Assembly: GCA_046154645.1 (NCBI GenBank)
Contig: JBJXDZ010000064.1
Coordinates: 66,828 to 130,827, forward strand
DNA from: Ga0077555 sp046154645
Lineage (GTDB): Bacteria > Pseudomonadota > Alphaproteobacteria > Rhizobiales > Hyphomicrobiaceae
Direction of reading: 5' to 3'
DNA length: 64,000 nt
In this document: piece after piece, positions 17,621-26,785 of the stretch
Position numbering within the stretch: position 1 is the first letter of the stretch
Layout: each line of letters opens with the position of its first letter
The notes under the pieces: generated by a model
What the model saw: the letters and a program-made list of their open reading frames with translations, nothing else
Database searches by the model: none
Told to the model about the DNA's origin: nothing
Program-made: the position numbers and the translations under genes

Positions 17621-18424
17621 TCAGCCGATGCGCGGGGCGTCGAGTTTATGCACGAGGCCCTGGGTCTCGGGTTTCCAGGCGGGATAGCGTTTTAGGATCA
17701 ACGGATCGTGGCCGGGAATGATGTTCTTCAGGCCGCCAGCCATCGCCGTCAGCCGGTCATAGGACTTGAGCGTCTCGGCCATGTCGATGGTGATGAAGAA
17801 CGGCCGCCGCTGCTCGATGTTGGCGTAGAAGTGCACCACGTCGGAGGCCAGCACCACGGGGCCGTGCGCGGTATTGACCTTGATCGCCTGAATGCCTTGG
17901 CTGTGGCCGGCCGCCTTGTGCACCGTGATGCCCGGCGCCACGTGGCCGTCGCCGTCATGGAAGTGCACGCGGCCGGAATAGACGTTCTTCACCATCTGGC
18001 AGACGTGATCGGCGGTGAAGGGCACGCGCATCGAGGCCTCGCACATGCATTTGCCTGTCGCGTAGGCCATCTCCGCTTCCTGCAGATGGAACTTCGAGTT
18101 CGGGAACTGGTCCATGGTGCCGGCGTGATCGAAGTGCAGATGCGTGATGATGGTCTCCTTGATGGCGCCGGGCTCGATGCCGATGCGCTTCAGCGAGACG
18201 ATCGGTTCCTCGGTAATCTTGCGCCCGCGCGCGGCGGCTTCCTTGTGGTCGAAACCGGTGTCAACCAGGATGGTGCGGTTGGCATTGCGGATCACGAACA
18301 CGAAGTAATCGATCGGCATGGTCGAGGCGTGATCGTCGGGCGTCGGGTGCATGAAGTTGTCGGCCCCCTTGCGGGCAGTGTTTTCGCCGTACTTCAGCGC
18401 CAGGATTTCGTAGGTCTCAGACAT
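17621..18424 (-). CDS. MBL-fold metallohydrolase (AHL-lactonase-like)
   Basis: The 267-residue protein is a metallo-beta-lactamase-fold hydrolase similar in layout to N-acyl-homoserine lactonases. The zinc motif HLHFDHAG is complete, with later ligands in KAAGHSQG, ASDVVHFYAN and IIPGHDP. The N-terminal MPIDYFVFVIRNANRTILVDTGF is typical of the lactonase-like branch. That branch also contains many lactonases and esterases unrelated to quorum sensing, and no LuxI/LuxR genes are nearby, so the substrate is open. The start at 18424 is fixed by a strong GGAGGAGG site seven bases upstream. The upstream region carries a G-rich run on the opposite strand. Confidence 0.85.
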   Translation of the reverse strand: MSETYEILALKYGENTARKGADNFMHPTPDDHASTMPIDYFVFVIRNANRTILVDTGFDHKEAAARGRKITEEPIVSLKRIGIEPGAIKETIITHLHFDHAGTMDQFPNSKFHLQEAEMAYATGKCMCEASMRVPFTADHVCQMVKNVYSGRVHFHDGDGHVAPGITVHKAAGHSQGIQAIKVNTAHGPVVLASDVVHFYANIEQRRPFFITIDMAETLKSYDRLTAMAGGLKNIIPGHDPLILKRYPAWKPETQGLVHKLDAPRIG

Positions 18425-18867
18425 GTGGGTTCCTCCTCCAGGTGTGCTTTGGGCTGCCACGCAGGATGGACCGGGACAGCGGGCGAGGGAAGGGGATGGA
18501 GTGGGGGGCGGGGGGCGCTGTGGGCCCGGTTATCAACGCCAGACCGTAGCGGAAGGGCGGGGTACGTGGCGGTGTCGCGATTCATCCTGAGCAGACGAAG
18601 CGGCGAGGCGGTCTCGCCCCTTCTCCCCGTTGAACCGCAGGCAACGGGGAAAAAAGACGAGTTCTACCGCGCCACTTCCGCATCTGCCCGTCACGTCGAA
18701 CTCCTCACGGCCCCCTCGACAGCGCACGGAAGAGTCCGCCGGCACGCTTCATGCTGCCCAGCGTTAACCTTCGGGCGACATCGGGTCCGGGATCGGGACC
18801 GGGATCGCCTTGCGTTAAGCTCACGTTACGCGCACACTCCGGTCGCACACCAGAAACCGGCAGAGCC
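18425..18867. other. Intergenic region with two G-quadruplex-type motifs and a hairpin
   Basis: This 443-base gap separates the divergent MBL gene and a small secreted-protein gene. It holds a G-rich stretch at about 18481-18527 with several G3-G6 runs. It also has an exact G3N3 x4 motif at 18783-18803 and a hairpin at 18625-18649 (CCCCGTTG and CAACGGGG around a 9-base loop) followed by A6. I see no credible gene in it. Confidence 0.5.
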
Positions 18868-19233
18868 ATGCGTCGCGGGAAACGTCAATCGGCCCACAGA
18901 ACAGCCCTTGCCATGGCACTCGTGTTGTTGGCGCTGGCCTATGGCGCCTCCACGGCCGCTGTTGCCGGGCAGAAATCCAAGCGAAAAGCTGTGACGCCGC
19001 TCGAGGTGGTCTGTGTGGCGGGCTGCAACACTCCAGCGCCCGAGGTTGTCTATCGGGCAAAACCCGGGCAACCGGTCGGGCCGCCAGTCCGCACCGAAAC
19101 CGGCCAAACCGAGGTTATTCGGGGTGTCTGGTGCAGTAGGCGGGATGGTTGCTCGGCTGTCGGTACGTTGCCGCCTACGGAATGGCAGCGCGGCGCCAGC
19201 CACTCACTCGCCGTGCACGTCTGGCATCACTGA
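18868..19233 (+). CDS. Small secreted hypothetical protein with Cys pairs
   Basis: This 121-residue product starts with a basic segment and a hydrophobic stretch (ALAMALVLLALAYGAS), a likely signal peptide cleaved near AVAGQ. The mature part has two Cys pairs, VVCVAGCN and VWCSRRDGCS, which could form disulfides in the periplasm. No family is recognised. The start at 18868 gives a good signal peptide; the frame is open further upstream without plausible coding. It stands alone, with a 230-base gap before the convergent flavoprotein gene. Confidence 0.45.
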   Translation: MRRGKRQSAHRTALAMALVLLALAYGASTAAVAGQKSKRKAVTPLEVVCVAGCNTPAPEVVYRAKPGQPVGPPVRTETGQTEVIRGVWCSRRDGCSAVGTLPPTEWQRGASHSLAVHVWHH

Positions 19234-19463
19234 CGCGGGCTGCAAAACCGGAAACCGAAGGCAACTGAATTATCCAGTGCGAGCTCGTCCACGAACCGGC
19301 GTGACGTGGGATTTGTTGCGGGTTCGAGTTGCAAAAGCCCAACGGCGCACAAGCGTGCCAGCAGCCGGGTGACGAGCGACAGCGGTTGCATCCGGCTAGG
19401 GCGATGATGGCATCGCGTGGGTTGCGATGCCCGTGGCCAGAGTTCCGCTTGAAGCTGGAGTCG

Positions 19464-21092
19464 TTAACCTTTGTCGAAGCCAACCAGAGTGCGGGCCACG
19501 GCTTCGGCAACCCTGATGCCGTCGACGCCGGCGGAGAAGATGCCACCTGCATAGCCGGCGCCTTCCCCGGCGGGATACAACCCGCGCGTGTTGATGCTGT
19601 GATACTCGGCATCGCGCCGGATGCGGATCGGGGACGAGGTGCGCGTCTCGACGCCGGTCATGAGCGCGTCGGCCATGTCATAGCCCTTGATCTGGCGGCC
19701 GAAGGCGGGCAAGGCCTCACGCAAGGCGGCAACAACAAACTCCGGCAGGCAGCGCGCCAGATCGGTCGGGGTGACGCCGGGCTTATAGGACGGCACAACC
19801 GCGCCCAGGGAGGTCGACGCGCGGGCGGCGAGGAAATCCCCGACGCGCTGGCCGGGCGCCATGTAGTTCGAGCCGCCGGCGATGAAGGCTTGCTCCTCCC
19901 AGTGACGCTGCAGCGCCACGCCGGCCAGAACGTGTCCGGGAAAGTCGACCTCCGGCGTGATGCCGACGACGAGGCCTGAGTTGGCGTTGCGCTCGCGGCG
20001 CGAGTATTGGCTCATGCCGTTGGTGACGACGCGGCCCGGCTCCGAGGCGGCGGCAACCACCGTGCCGCCCGGACACATGCAGAAGCTGTAGACGGCGCGG
20101 CCATTGCTGGCGTGATGCACGAGCTTGTAGTCGGCGGCGCCAAGGATCGGGTTGCCGGCACAGGCGCCGAAGCGGTCCTGGTCGATCAGCGATTGCGGAT
20201 GCTCGATGCGGACGCCGATCGAGAACGGCTTGGCCTCGACGAAGACACCGCGCGCATGCAGCATCTCGAAGGTGTCGCGGGCACTGTGGCCGACGGCAAG
20301 TACGACATGGTCGGCCGCGATCTCGGTGCCGTCGGCCAGGATGACGCCGCGCACATGGCGGGCGCCTGTACCATCGGTTTCGATGGCGATGTCGCTGACG
20401 CGGGCGCCGAAGCGGTATTCGCCGCCGAGGGCCTCGATCTTGGCGCGCATGCTCTCGACCATGGTGACCAGGCGGAACGTGCCGATGTGCGGTTTGGCGA
20501 CATAGAGGATCTCCTCGGGCGCCCCGGCGGCAACGAACTCGGTCAGGACCTTACGGGCGAGCTCGAGTGGTGCCTTGATTTGGCTGTAGAGCTTGCCGTC
20601 GGAAAACGTGCCGGCGCCGCCCTCGCCGAACTGGACGTTGGATTCCGGATTGAGCACCGAACGGCGCCACAGGCCCCAGGTGTCCTTGGTGCGCTCGCGC
20701 ACGACCTTGCCGCGTTCCAGGATCAGGGGGCGAAAACCCATCTCCGCCAGGATCAGCGCCGCGAACAGGCCGCAAGGGCCGGTGCCGATCACGACCGGGC
20801 GTCGGAGCAGCGAAGCGGGCGCCGTGGCGACCGGATGGTAGCTCATGTCCGGCGTCGGCCCGAGCTGACGGTCGCGGGCGAAGCGCTTGAGCACGGCCGG
20901 CTCGTTGCGCACCTCAAGGTCCAGCGTGTAGATCAGCATGATCGCCGACTTCTTGCGCGCGTCCCAGGCGCGGCGAAACACCGACACCGACAGCAGATCA
21001 GCCGCCTTGAGCGACAGCCGTTGCAGGACGGCAGCCTTCAGGGCCTCCGGCGGGTGGTCGAGGGCTAAGCGCAGTTCGGTGAGACGCAGCAT
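19464..21092 (-). CDS. COG2509-type FAD-dependent dehydrogenase
   Basis: This 542-residue flavoprotein belongs to the uncharacterised FAD-dependent dehydrogenases of COG2509. The N-terminal about 90 residues form a small alpha/beta domain (LRLALDHPPEALKAAVLQRL). The Rossmann FAD motif follows (GTGPCGLFAALILAEMG), then ILERGKVVRERTKDTWGLW, the characteristic NPESNVQFGEGGAGTFSDGKL, and the C-terminal GLYPAGEGAGYAGGI. Length and order agree with the family. The physiological substrate is unknown. It stands alone with its start 342 bases from the divergent solute-binding protein gene. Confidence 0.88.
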   Translation of the reverse strand: MLRLTELRLALDHPPEALKAAVLQRLSLKAADLLSVSVFRRAWDARKKSAIMLIYTLDLEVRNEPAVLKRFARDRQLGPTPDMSYHPVATAPASLLRRPVVIGTGPCGLFAALILAEMGFRPLILERGKVVRERTKDTWGLWRRSVLNPESNVQFGEGGAGTFSDGKLYSQIKAPLELARKVLTEFVAAGAPEEILYVAKPHIGTFRLVTMVESMRAKIEALGGEYRFGARVSDIAIETDGTGARHVRGVILADGTEIAADHVVLAVGHSARDTFEMLHARGVFVEAKPFSIGVRIEHPQSLIDQDRFGACAGNPILGAADYKLVHHASNGRAVYSFCMCPGGTVVAAASEPGRVVTNGMSQYSRRERNANSGLVVGITPEVDFPGHVLAGVALQRHWEEQAFIAGGSNYMAPGQRVGDFLAARASTSLGAVVPSYKPGVTPTDLARCLPEFVVAALREALPAFGRQIKGYDMADALMTGVETRTSSPIRIRRDAEYHSINTRGLYPAGEGAGYAGGIFSAGVDGIRVAEAVARTLVGFDKG

Positions 21093-21433
21093 GACGCGCG
21101 ATCTAACAAGTCAGCGCGCCGGCAACAAGGGTTGATCGCGACATTGTCTGCCTAGCCCCAGCTGAGGTGGCGGAGAATGCCACGACTGCCGACGCTCGAG
21201 ACTGTGGCATGGCTGATGGCTGGGAAAAACGGGCCCTCACCGCATCAGGCAAGTCCCGAAACGACCGGAATGACAAGGGTGGAGTTCAGCGCAAGCCATG
21301 AACAGACGGCCCAGCAGCTCCTCGGTAACGGCACGCAGATCTCCGTGCTGTCCGGAGCAGACTTGGTGCTAGGCTTCCTCATCCGGGAACAACATCGGAT
21401 TGTTCACAATCGAACTCTAGGGTGGAGGACAGG
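21093..21433. other. Divergent intergenic region, no gene seen
   Basis: The 341 bases between the COG2509 flavoprotein and the solute-binding protein genes must contain both promoters. The last part holds AT-richer sequence (about 21385-21420) suited to a promoter for the binding-protein gene. I found no convincing hairpin, operator or small gene. Confidence 0.4.
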
Positions 21434-23026
21434 ATGGCTTGCAGATTTGCTGCACTGCTGACGTTGACCGCGACGGCTGTCTTGGCGACAGCGCTACCGG
21501 CCGAGGCGCAGAAGTCCGGCGGCACGCTCAGGATCTACAATACGACACAGCCGCCGAGTGCCTCGATCCACGAGGAATCGACCATTGCCACCAACATGCC
21601 GTTTATGGCTGTGTTCAACAATCTCGTGCGCTTCGATCCGACCAAGCCGAAGAACAGCTTCGAGACCATCGTGCCTGATCTCGCCGAGAGCTGGGCTTGG
21701 GACGCCACGGGCATGAAGCTGTCGTTTAAGCTGCGCTCGGGCGTTACCTGGCACGACGGCAAGCCGTTCACGGCCAAGGATGTGCAATGCACATGGCACC
21801 GGCTGAATGGCATCGAGAAGGACTACTTCCGCCGCAGCCCGCGCGCCATCTGGTATGAGAACCTGAAGGAAGTGACGATCGACGGCGACAATGCCGTCAC
21901 CTTCCATCTGACCAAGCCGCAGCCCTCCATGCTGGCCATGCTCGCCTCAGGCCTGTCGCCGGTCTATCCCTGCCACGTATCGGGGCGCGAGATGCGCACC
22001 AAGCCGATGGGTACCGGTCCTTTCAAGTTCGTCGAGTTCAAGAGCAACGAGTCGATCCGGCTGGAGAAGAACCCGAACTACTGGAACAAGGGCAAACCCT
22101 ACCTCGACGCCATCGAATGGCGCATCGTCACCAGCCGCTCGACCCGATCGCTGGCCTTCGTCGCCGGCGAGTTCGACCTGACGTTCACCGGCGATATCAC
22201 CGTTCCCATGATGGCCGACATCGCCAAGCAGAAGCCCGATGCCGTATGTCAGCTGGTGCCGAACAACGTGCCGATCAACATTCTCGTCAACCGCGATCGG
22301 GCGCCGTTCGACAAGGCGGAGGTGCGCCGCGCGGTATCGCTGGTGCTCGATCGCAAAGGCTACGTCGACATCATCACGGCGGGGAAGGCTTTGCCGGCCG
22401 CCAACATGATGCCGCCGCCCGAGGGCCAGTGGGGCATGCCGCCGGAGGAACTGGCCAAGCTACCGGGCTATGGCAGTGTCGAGACACAGCGGGCCGAGGC
22501 CAAGAAGATCATGGAGGGCCTGGGTTACGGGCCCAATAACCGCCTGAAGGTGAAGGTCGCGACGCGGGACTTTGCCACCTACAAGGACCCGGCCGTCATC
22601 TTCGTCGACGAGCTCAACAAGATCCATTTCGATGCGGAGATGGAGCTGGTGGAATCCTCGATCTGGCATAGCCGACTGACGAAGAAGGACTACACGCTCG
22701 GCATGAACACCTCGGGCGTCGGCATCGATGATCCCGATGCCGTGCTGAAAGGCGCCTACGCCTGCAAGTCGGAAGCAAACTACACCGGCTATTGCCGGCC
22801 CGACATCGAGAAGCTGCTCGACGAGCAATCGCAGATCTCCGACGTCGACAAGCGGCGCAAGGTGGTGTGGGAGATCGAGCGGTTGCTGGCCGAGGACGTG
22901 GCGCGGCCGATCATTTTCCACAACAAGGGCGCCACCTGCTGGCAGGCCTACGTCAAAGGCCACACGCACCAGGTGAACAGCCTCTACAACAACTGGCGCT
23001 TCGATACGGTGTGGCTGGACAAGTGA
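21434..23026 (+). CDS. ABC transporter solute-binding protein, family 5 (peptide/nickel type)
   Basis: The 530-residue periplasmic protein has an N-terminal signal peptide ending near LPAEAQ and the SBP_bac_5 (OppA/DppA) layout. Landmarks are DLAESWAWDATGMKLSFKL, GVTWHDGKPFTAKDV, a ligand-site region GTGPFKFVEFKSNESIRL, and the C-terminal GVGIDDPDAVL. It would bind oligopeptides, opines, nickel or related ligands and deliver them to an inner-membrane ABC transporter. No permease or ATPase gene is adjacent, so it is an orphan here. GGAGG five bases before the ATG at 21434 fixes the start. The sequence has a lone position in a divergent promoter region and probably its own promoter. Confidence 0.9.
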   Translation: MACRFAALLTLTATAVLATALPAEAQKSGGTLRIYNTTQPPSASIHEESTIATNMPFMAVFNNLVRFDPTKPKNSFETIVPDLAESWAWDATGMKLSFKLRSGVTWHDGKPFTAKDVQCTWHRLNGIEKDYFRRSPRAIWYENLKEVTIDGDNAVTFHLTKPQPSMLAMLASGLSPVYPCHVSGREMRTKPMGTGPFKFVEFKSNESIRLEKNPNYWNKGKPYLDAIEWRIVTSRSTRSLAFVAGEFDLTFTGDITVPMMADIAKQKPDAVCQLVPNNVPINILVNRDRAPFDKAEVRRAVSLVLDRKGYVDIITAGKALPAANMMPPPEGQWGMPPEELAKLPGYGSVETQRAEAKKIMEGLGYGPNNRLKVKVATRDFATYKDPAVIFVDELNKIHFDAEMELVESSIWHSRLTKKDYTLGMNTSGVGIDDPDAVLKGAYACKSEANYTGYCRPDIEKLLDEQSQISDVDKRRKVVWEIERLLAEDVARPIIFHNKGATCWQAYVKGHTHQVNSLYNNWRFDTVWLDK

Positions 23027-23164
23027 GTTCGGCGGTGGGGGCTGAAGGCCCTTGCCGTGTCATCGAGGTCTGGGGATGGGGCGGGATAGGCTCCATCCCG
23101 GAAGGGGACTGGGGATCGCCGAAAACCAGCCAGCAAAGGCTGCTTCCGAAGCGAAGCAATCCCG

Positions 23165-23719
23165 CTAACGAAACCGCTTTTCCGCCTCCGCCGCCACACG
23201 GTCGAACTCGGCATCGAGTGCGGCGTTGACGCCGCGGCAGCCATCGGCCACGAGGCGCGCGAATTCGAGATAGTCGCGGCGGCGCTGCAAGGTCCAATCA
23301 CCCGGCGGATTGGCCACGGTATCGGCGACGTTGCTGGTCTTGTCCGACAGCTTGATCAGCTTGGCCTTGTCGGAGAGCTTCACCGCATCGTCGATCTCGT
23401 TGCGCTTGCGCACCGTCCAATAGGGCTCTTTGTCGACGGTCAGCTCCACGACGAGCCGCGCCACCTCCGGCCCGAACAGCCGCGCGAGATCTGCCTCCGT
23501 CGTTTCCGTATCCTCGATGGTATCGTGCAGGATCGCCGCCACCAGCACAGTCACATCCTCGACGCCGCCAACGGTGCTCAAACGCTCTGCCACCTCGAGC
23601 GGGTGATTGATATAGGGCGTCTGCCGCGAACCCTTGCGCCGCTGGTCTCGATGCTTGTCCGCGGAGTAATGCGCCGCCTGCAGGATCAGGCCGATGGGGG
23701 AGGTGGGTTTCGCTGTCAT
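23165..23719 (-). CDS. HD-domain small alarmone hydrolase (MESH1/SpoT-hydrolase-like)
   Basis: This 184-residue protein matches the stand-alone (p)ppGpp hydrolase group (SAH/MESH1), the hydrolase half of SpoT without the synthetase or regulatory domains. The HD metal motifs are RRKGSRQTPYINHPLEVA (His), AILHDTIEDTET (His-Asp) and KLSDKTSNVADT (Asp). All are intact, so it should remove the 3'-pyrophosphate from ppGpp or act on a related nucleotide. The start at 23719 begins the family N-terminus; a 12-residue longer frame is less likely. It ends convergently to the binding-protein gene and is downstream of the two M20 peptidase genes, 45 bases apart. Confidence 0.85.
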   Translation of the reverse strand: MTAKPTSPIGLILQAAHYSADKHRDQRRKGSRQTPYINHPLEVAERLSTVGGVEDVTVLVAAILHDTIEDTETTEADLARLFGPEVARLVVELTVDKEPYWTVRKRNEIDDAVKLSDKAKLIKLSDKTSNVADTVANPPGDWTLQRRRDYLEFARLVADGCRGVNAALDAEFDRVAAEAEKRFR

Positions 23720-23764
23720 GCCGGCGTCAATGACGCAGGAACGACGAAGTTGCAAGCCCGTGCC

Positions 23765-25171
23765 TCAGGGCCGCCACCCTGTCCCCGGTTCGCCCAAATC
23801 CCAGTAGATGCCGGTGACATGGCGCAGGCCTTCGCGCATCAAGGGCTTGAGCATATGCTCGTTGGGCGCGTGCTGGGAGCAGCCTGCGTAGGACAGCGGC
23901 AGCCACGCGCAGGGCATGCCGACGATGTACTGCAAGATGTAAGTCATGTTGGAGCCACCTCCATTGGGGAGCACGCCGCAGGGGTGGTTCGAGTTGCGCT
24001 CGACGGCCGCTTTCATCCATTGCGCAAACGGGTGGCGCGGATCGGTCCGGCTGGCGTAGAAGCGACCGTTGTTGCTGGCTGGCGGCGGTTCGACCTTGAC
24101 CTGAGTGAAGCCGCGCTCGGCCAGATGCGTCTTCAAGTTGACCTCGATGTTGGGCTCGTCGGTGCCGTCGACGTAGCGGAGCTGGCAGACGGCGCGGGCT
24201 TTCGGCGGCACGGCATTGACCGGCTTATCCGGATTGCCGGTCTCGAAGGCCAGCACCTCGAATGTGTTGAAGGCGGTCACTTTCTCGATGCGCGAGAGGC
24301 CTGGCTCGCCCCAGCTGTCGTCGATCTTCGGCGCGGTGGCGCCCGCTTCGCGGTCGATACCTTTCAGCACTTCGCGCACGTGCGGGGGAATTTTCGGCCG
24401 CCAGCCCTCGACCAGGATTTTGCCTTTGCCATCGACGATCGACGCAATCGCATGGGCGAGGATGATACCGGGATTGGCGAGCAGGCCGCCCCAGTTGCCG
24501 GAGTGGTGCCCGCCGTCGCGCAGGTCGACCGACAGCGTGACGTTACAGCAGCCGCGGTTGCCCAAGGTGATGTTGGGCTTCGACATTTCGGTGCGGGGGC
24601 CGTCGGAAGAGAAGAACCCATCCGCGGCAAAATCAGCCTTGTTCGCTTCGACGATCTCCTTCAGGCCCTTGGAGCCGTTTTCCTCGCCCATCTCGATCAG
24701 GATCTTGTGGTTGAAGCCGAGCTTGCCGCGAGTCTCGAGAATGCGCTTCAAGGCCGCGATGTGCACGAGGTGCTGGCCCTTGTTGTCAACGACGCCACGA
24801 CCGTAGACACGGTCACCTTCGAACGAGAGCTGCCAGGGATCGCGATTATTGGCCCAGCGTCCCTCCATACCGAGCACCACGTCACCATGGCCGTAGCAGA
24901 TGAACGTCGGCAGCTTCGGGTCCTCGATACGGGTTGCCAGCAAGACGGGCCCACAGCCCTTGAGCGGGTTGTCGTAGATGCGGACGGTGTAACTCATCGG
25001 TTCGACTTGCGCGCGCATGGGCCCATCGAGATAGGCGCGCATTTCGTTGATCCGGGTTGCGCTCTGGCTTTCGGTAGGGATCGCGATCAACGCGGCCAGA
25101 TCCTTGAAGTAGCCGCCACGCTCGTCATCGAAGTAGGTGAGCGCGCGATCGATTGCCGTAGTGCGGTTCAT
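23765..25171 (-). CDS. M20 family metallopeptidase (second of a tandem pair)
   Basis: The 468-residue protein is an M20 zinc peptidase of the ArgE/DapE/CNDP group. Metal and catalytic motifs are in order: YGHGDVV (first His and catalytic Asp), YGRGVVDNKGQH (bridging Asp), MGEENGSKG (catalytic Glu and zinc Glu), and a late His region. The dimerisation domain is inserted at about residues 195-340. Substrates in this group are dipeptides, acylated amino acids or carbamoyl amino acids. The start at 25171 has AGGAGA nine bases upstream. Its paralogue ends 24 bases upstream on the same strand, and the two proteins share long blocks such as HHSGNWGGL and LANPGI/IANPGF, showing a tandem duplication. 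Confidence 0.9.
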   Translation of the reverse strand: MNRTTAIDRALTYFDDERGGYFKDLAALIAIPTESQSATRINEMRAYLDGPMRAQVEPMSYTVRIYDNPLKGCGPVLLATRIEDPKLPTFICYGHGDVVLGMEGRWANNRDPWQLSFEGDRVYGRGVVDNKGQHLVHIAALKRILETRGKLGFNHKILIEMGEENGSKGLKEIVEANKADFAADGFFSSDGPRTEMSKPNITLGNRGCCNVTLSVDLRDGGHHSGNWGGLLANPGIILAHAIASIVDGKGKILVEGWRPKIPPHVREVLKGIDREAGATAPKIDDSWGEPGLSRIEKVTAFNTFEVLAFETGNPDKPVNAVPPKARAVCQLRYVDGTDEPNIEVNLKTHLAERGFTQVKVEPPPASNNGRFYASRTDPRHPFAQWMKAAVERNSNHPCGVLPNGGGSNMTYILQYIVGMPCAWLPLSYAGCSQHAPNEHMLKPLMREGLRHVTGIYWDLGEPGTGWRP

Positions 25172-25195
25172 GATGCGTCTTCTCCTGTTCAGCAA

Positions 25196-26632
25196 TCACC
25201 GCTTGGGCACGCCCTTGCCTTCGCCGATATCCCAATAGAGTCCGGCCATCAGGCCAGCGGCGTGGCGCGACAAGCCCATCAGGATGTGCTCGTCCGGCCA
25301 ATGCTGCGAGCATGACGGATAGGAATGCGGGATCCAGATCGACGGCAGGCCCAGCAGATCGGTGAAGATGTCGTTGCAGATTGAGCCACCGGTCGAGGGT
25401 ATGACGGCCGGCTTGGCATTCGACGAGCGCTGAATCGACCCCATCACGAACGTCGCCCAGGGGTGATCGGGCTCCGTACGCGTCGCCGGAAAGCGGCCGT
25501 CGTTGATGGATGGTGGCGGCATGACCTTGACGAGATCGTGGCCCTTGGCGTGCAGATGCCGCTCGAGCGCGGGCATGATGTTGGCGACGTTGGTGCCGGC
25601 AACGAAACGCAGCTGGCAATTGGCGACGGCCTTGGGGGGGATCGCATTGACCGGGCGGCCGGGTGTGCCGGTCCAGAAGGTCAGAATGTTGAACGTATTC
25701 GCCGCGTAGACGCGCTCGGCGGGCTTCAGGTCTGGCTCACCCCACCACTCATCGACGGGCGGGCCTTGGTCGCCGCCATCGACCTCGACGTCGGCGAGCA
25801 CGTCCTTCACCGCCTTCGACATGGGCGGCGCCTTGAGTTCTTCGACCAGCAGCTCACCCTTGGGCCCGACGATGCTGGCCAGCGCGTGCGCCAGAAGGAA
25901 CCCGGGGTTGGCGATCAGCCCGCCCCAGTTGCCGGAGTGGTGCCCGCCCTCGCGCAGATCGACGACGAGATCGAAGTTCATGGCGCCACGGCAGCCCAAC
26001 GACATCGTCGGCCGATCCTGCTTCACGCGCGGGCCGTCGGACGCAATGAAGACGTCGGCGGCGAAGGCGTCCTTGTGAGCTTCAACCAGCTCATAGAGAC
26101 CCTTGGAGCCCGCTTCCTCGCCCATCTCGATCATGAACTTGGCGTTGAAGTCCAAGCGGCCGCCGCGCTCCGCCATCACCGCCCGCAGCGCCGCCATGTT
26201 CAGGGTATGCTGCCCCTTGTTGTCGGCCGTGCCACGGCCATAGAGACGGTCGCCGTCACGCGCGGTGACCCAAGGACCCTGGCCCTTGGTCCATTGCTCC
26301 TCCATGCCGCGCACCACATCGCCATGGCCATAGCCGAGCACCGTCGGCAGCTTGGGGTCCTCGATGCGGGTGGCGAGCAGCACCGGCCCCTGACCCTTGA
26401 TGGGATTATCGAAGGTGCGGCAGGTGAAGCCCATGGCCTCGAAGGCCCCGCGCATCTCGGTGTCGAGATAACGGTGGCACTCGGCGATGGCGGCGGGATC
26501 GGGAAACTTCTGGCTCTCGGTCCTGATGGCGACGCGGGCGGCAAGCTCGGCTTCGAATTCCCCTTTGTCGACATAGGCTTCCATGCGCCGAACGGCGCCA
26601 GCCCGATTGCCTGTCGCTGTGGAATTAGTCAT
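25196..26632 (-). CDS. M20 family metallopeptidase (first of a tandem pair)
   Basis: This 478-residue M20 peptidase carries LGYGHGDVVRGM, YGRGTADNKGQHT and EMGEEAGSKGL, so the two-zinc site and catalytic Asp/Glu are intact. It is paralogous to the gene just downstream over its full length. The C-terminal PAVIPSTGGSICNDIF resembles the segment that in the CNDP-like branch contacts the peptide carboxylate. Two peptidases of the same type in one transcript suggest a shared pathway on related substrates with different side chains. The start at 26632 follows GGGACG by about eight bases. Upstream, a small DUF1761 gene reads divergently 154 bases away. Confidence 0.9.
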   Translation of the reverse strand: MTNSTATGNRAGAVRRMEAYVDKGEFEAELAARVAIRTESQKFPDPAAIAECHRYLDTEMRGAFEAMGFTCRTFDNPIKGQGPVLLATRIEDPKLPTVLGYGHGDVVRGMEEQWTKGQGPWVTARDGDRLYGRGTADNKGQHTLNMAALRAVMAERGGRLDFNAKFMIEMGEEAGSKGLYELVEAHKDAFAADVFIASDGPRVKQDRPTMSLGCRGAMNFDLVVDLREGGHHSGNWGGLIANPGFLLAHALASIVGPKGELLVEELKAPPMSKAVKDVLADVEVDGGDQGPPVDEWWGEPDLKPAERVYAANTFNILTFWTGTPGRPVNAIPPKAVANCQLRFVAGTNVANIMPALERHLHAKGHDLVKVMPPPSINDGRFPATRTEPDHPWATFVMGSIQRSSNAKPAVIPSTGGSICNDIFTDLLGLPSIWIPHSYPSCSQHWPDEHILMGLSRHAAGLMAGLYWDIGEGKGVPKR

Positions 26633-26785
26633 GCTGTTGCGTCCCGTCAATGCCGTGGCTGCATTCAACCATCAGTCTAACCGCCTCGCAGCGCATGGGG
26701 CCAGCAGTTTGGTTGCAGTCTTGTCGAATGCGCGTTGTGGCAGGATAGTTCGTCGTTGGCGAGAAGTACTGGCGGAGCAGAACCA

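Noticed and set aside
20007..21068. Forward-strand open frame of about 353 codons
   Set aside because: It is antisense to the COG2509 flavoprotein and has a mirror-type composition without motifs.
23090..23115. Hairpin CGGGAT/ATCCCG as terminator of the binding-protein gene
   Set aside because: The stem is only six base pairs with no T-tract, so the support is too weak to list as a feature.
23525..26680. Forward-strand open frames of about 596 and 405 codons
   Set aside because: They are antisense to the M20 peptidase pair and the alarmone hydrolase, which carry complete catalytic motifs.
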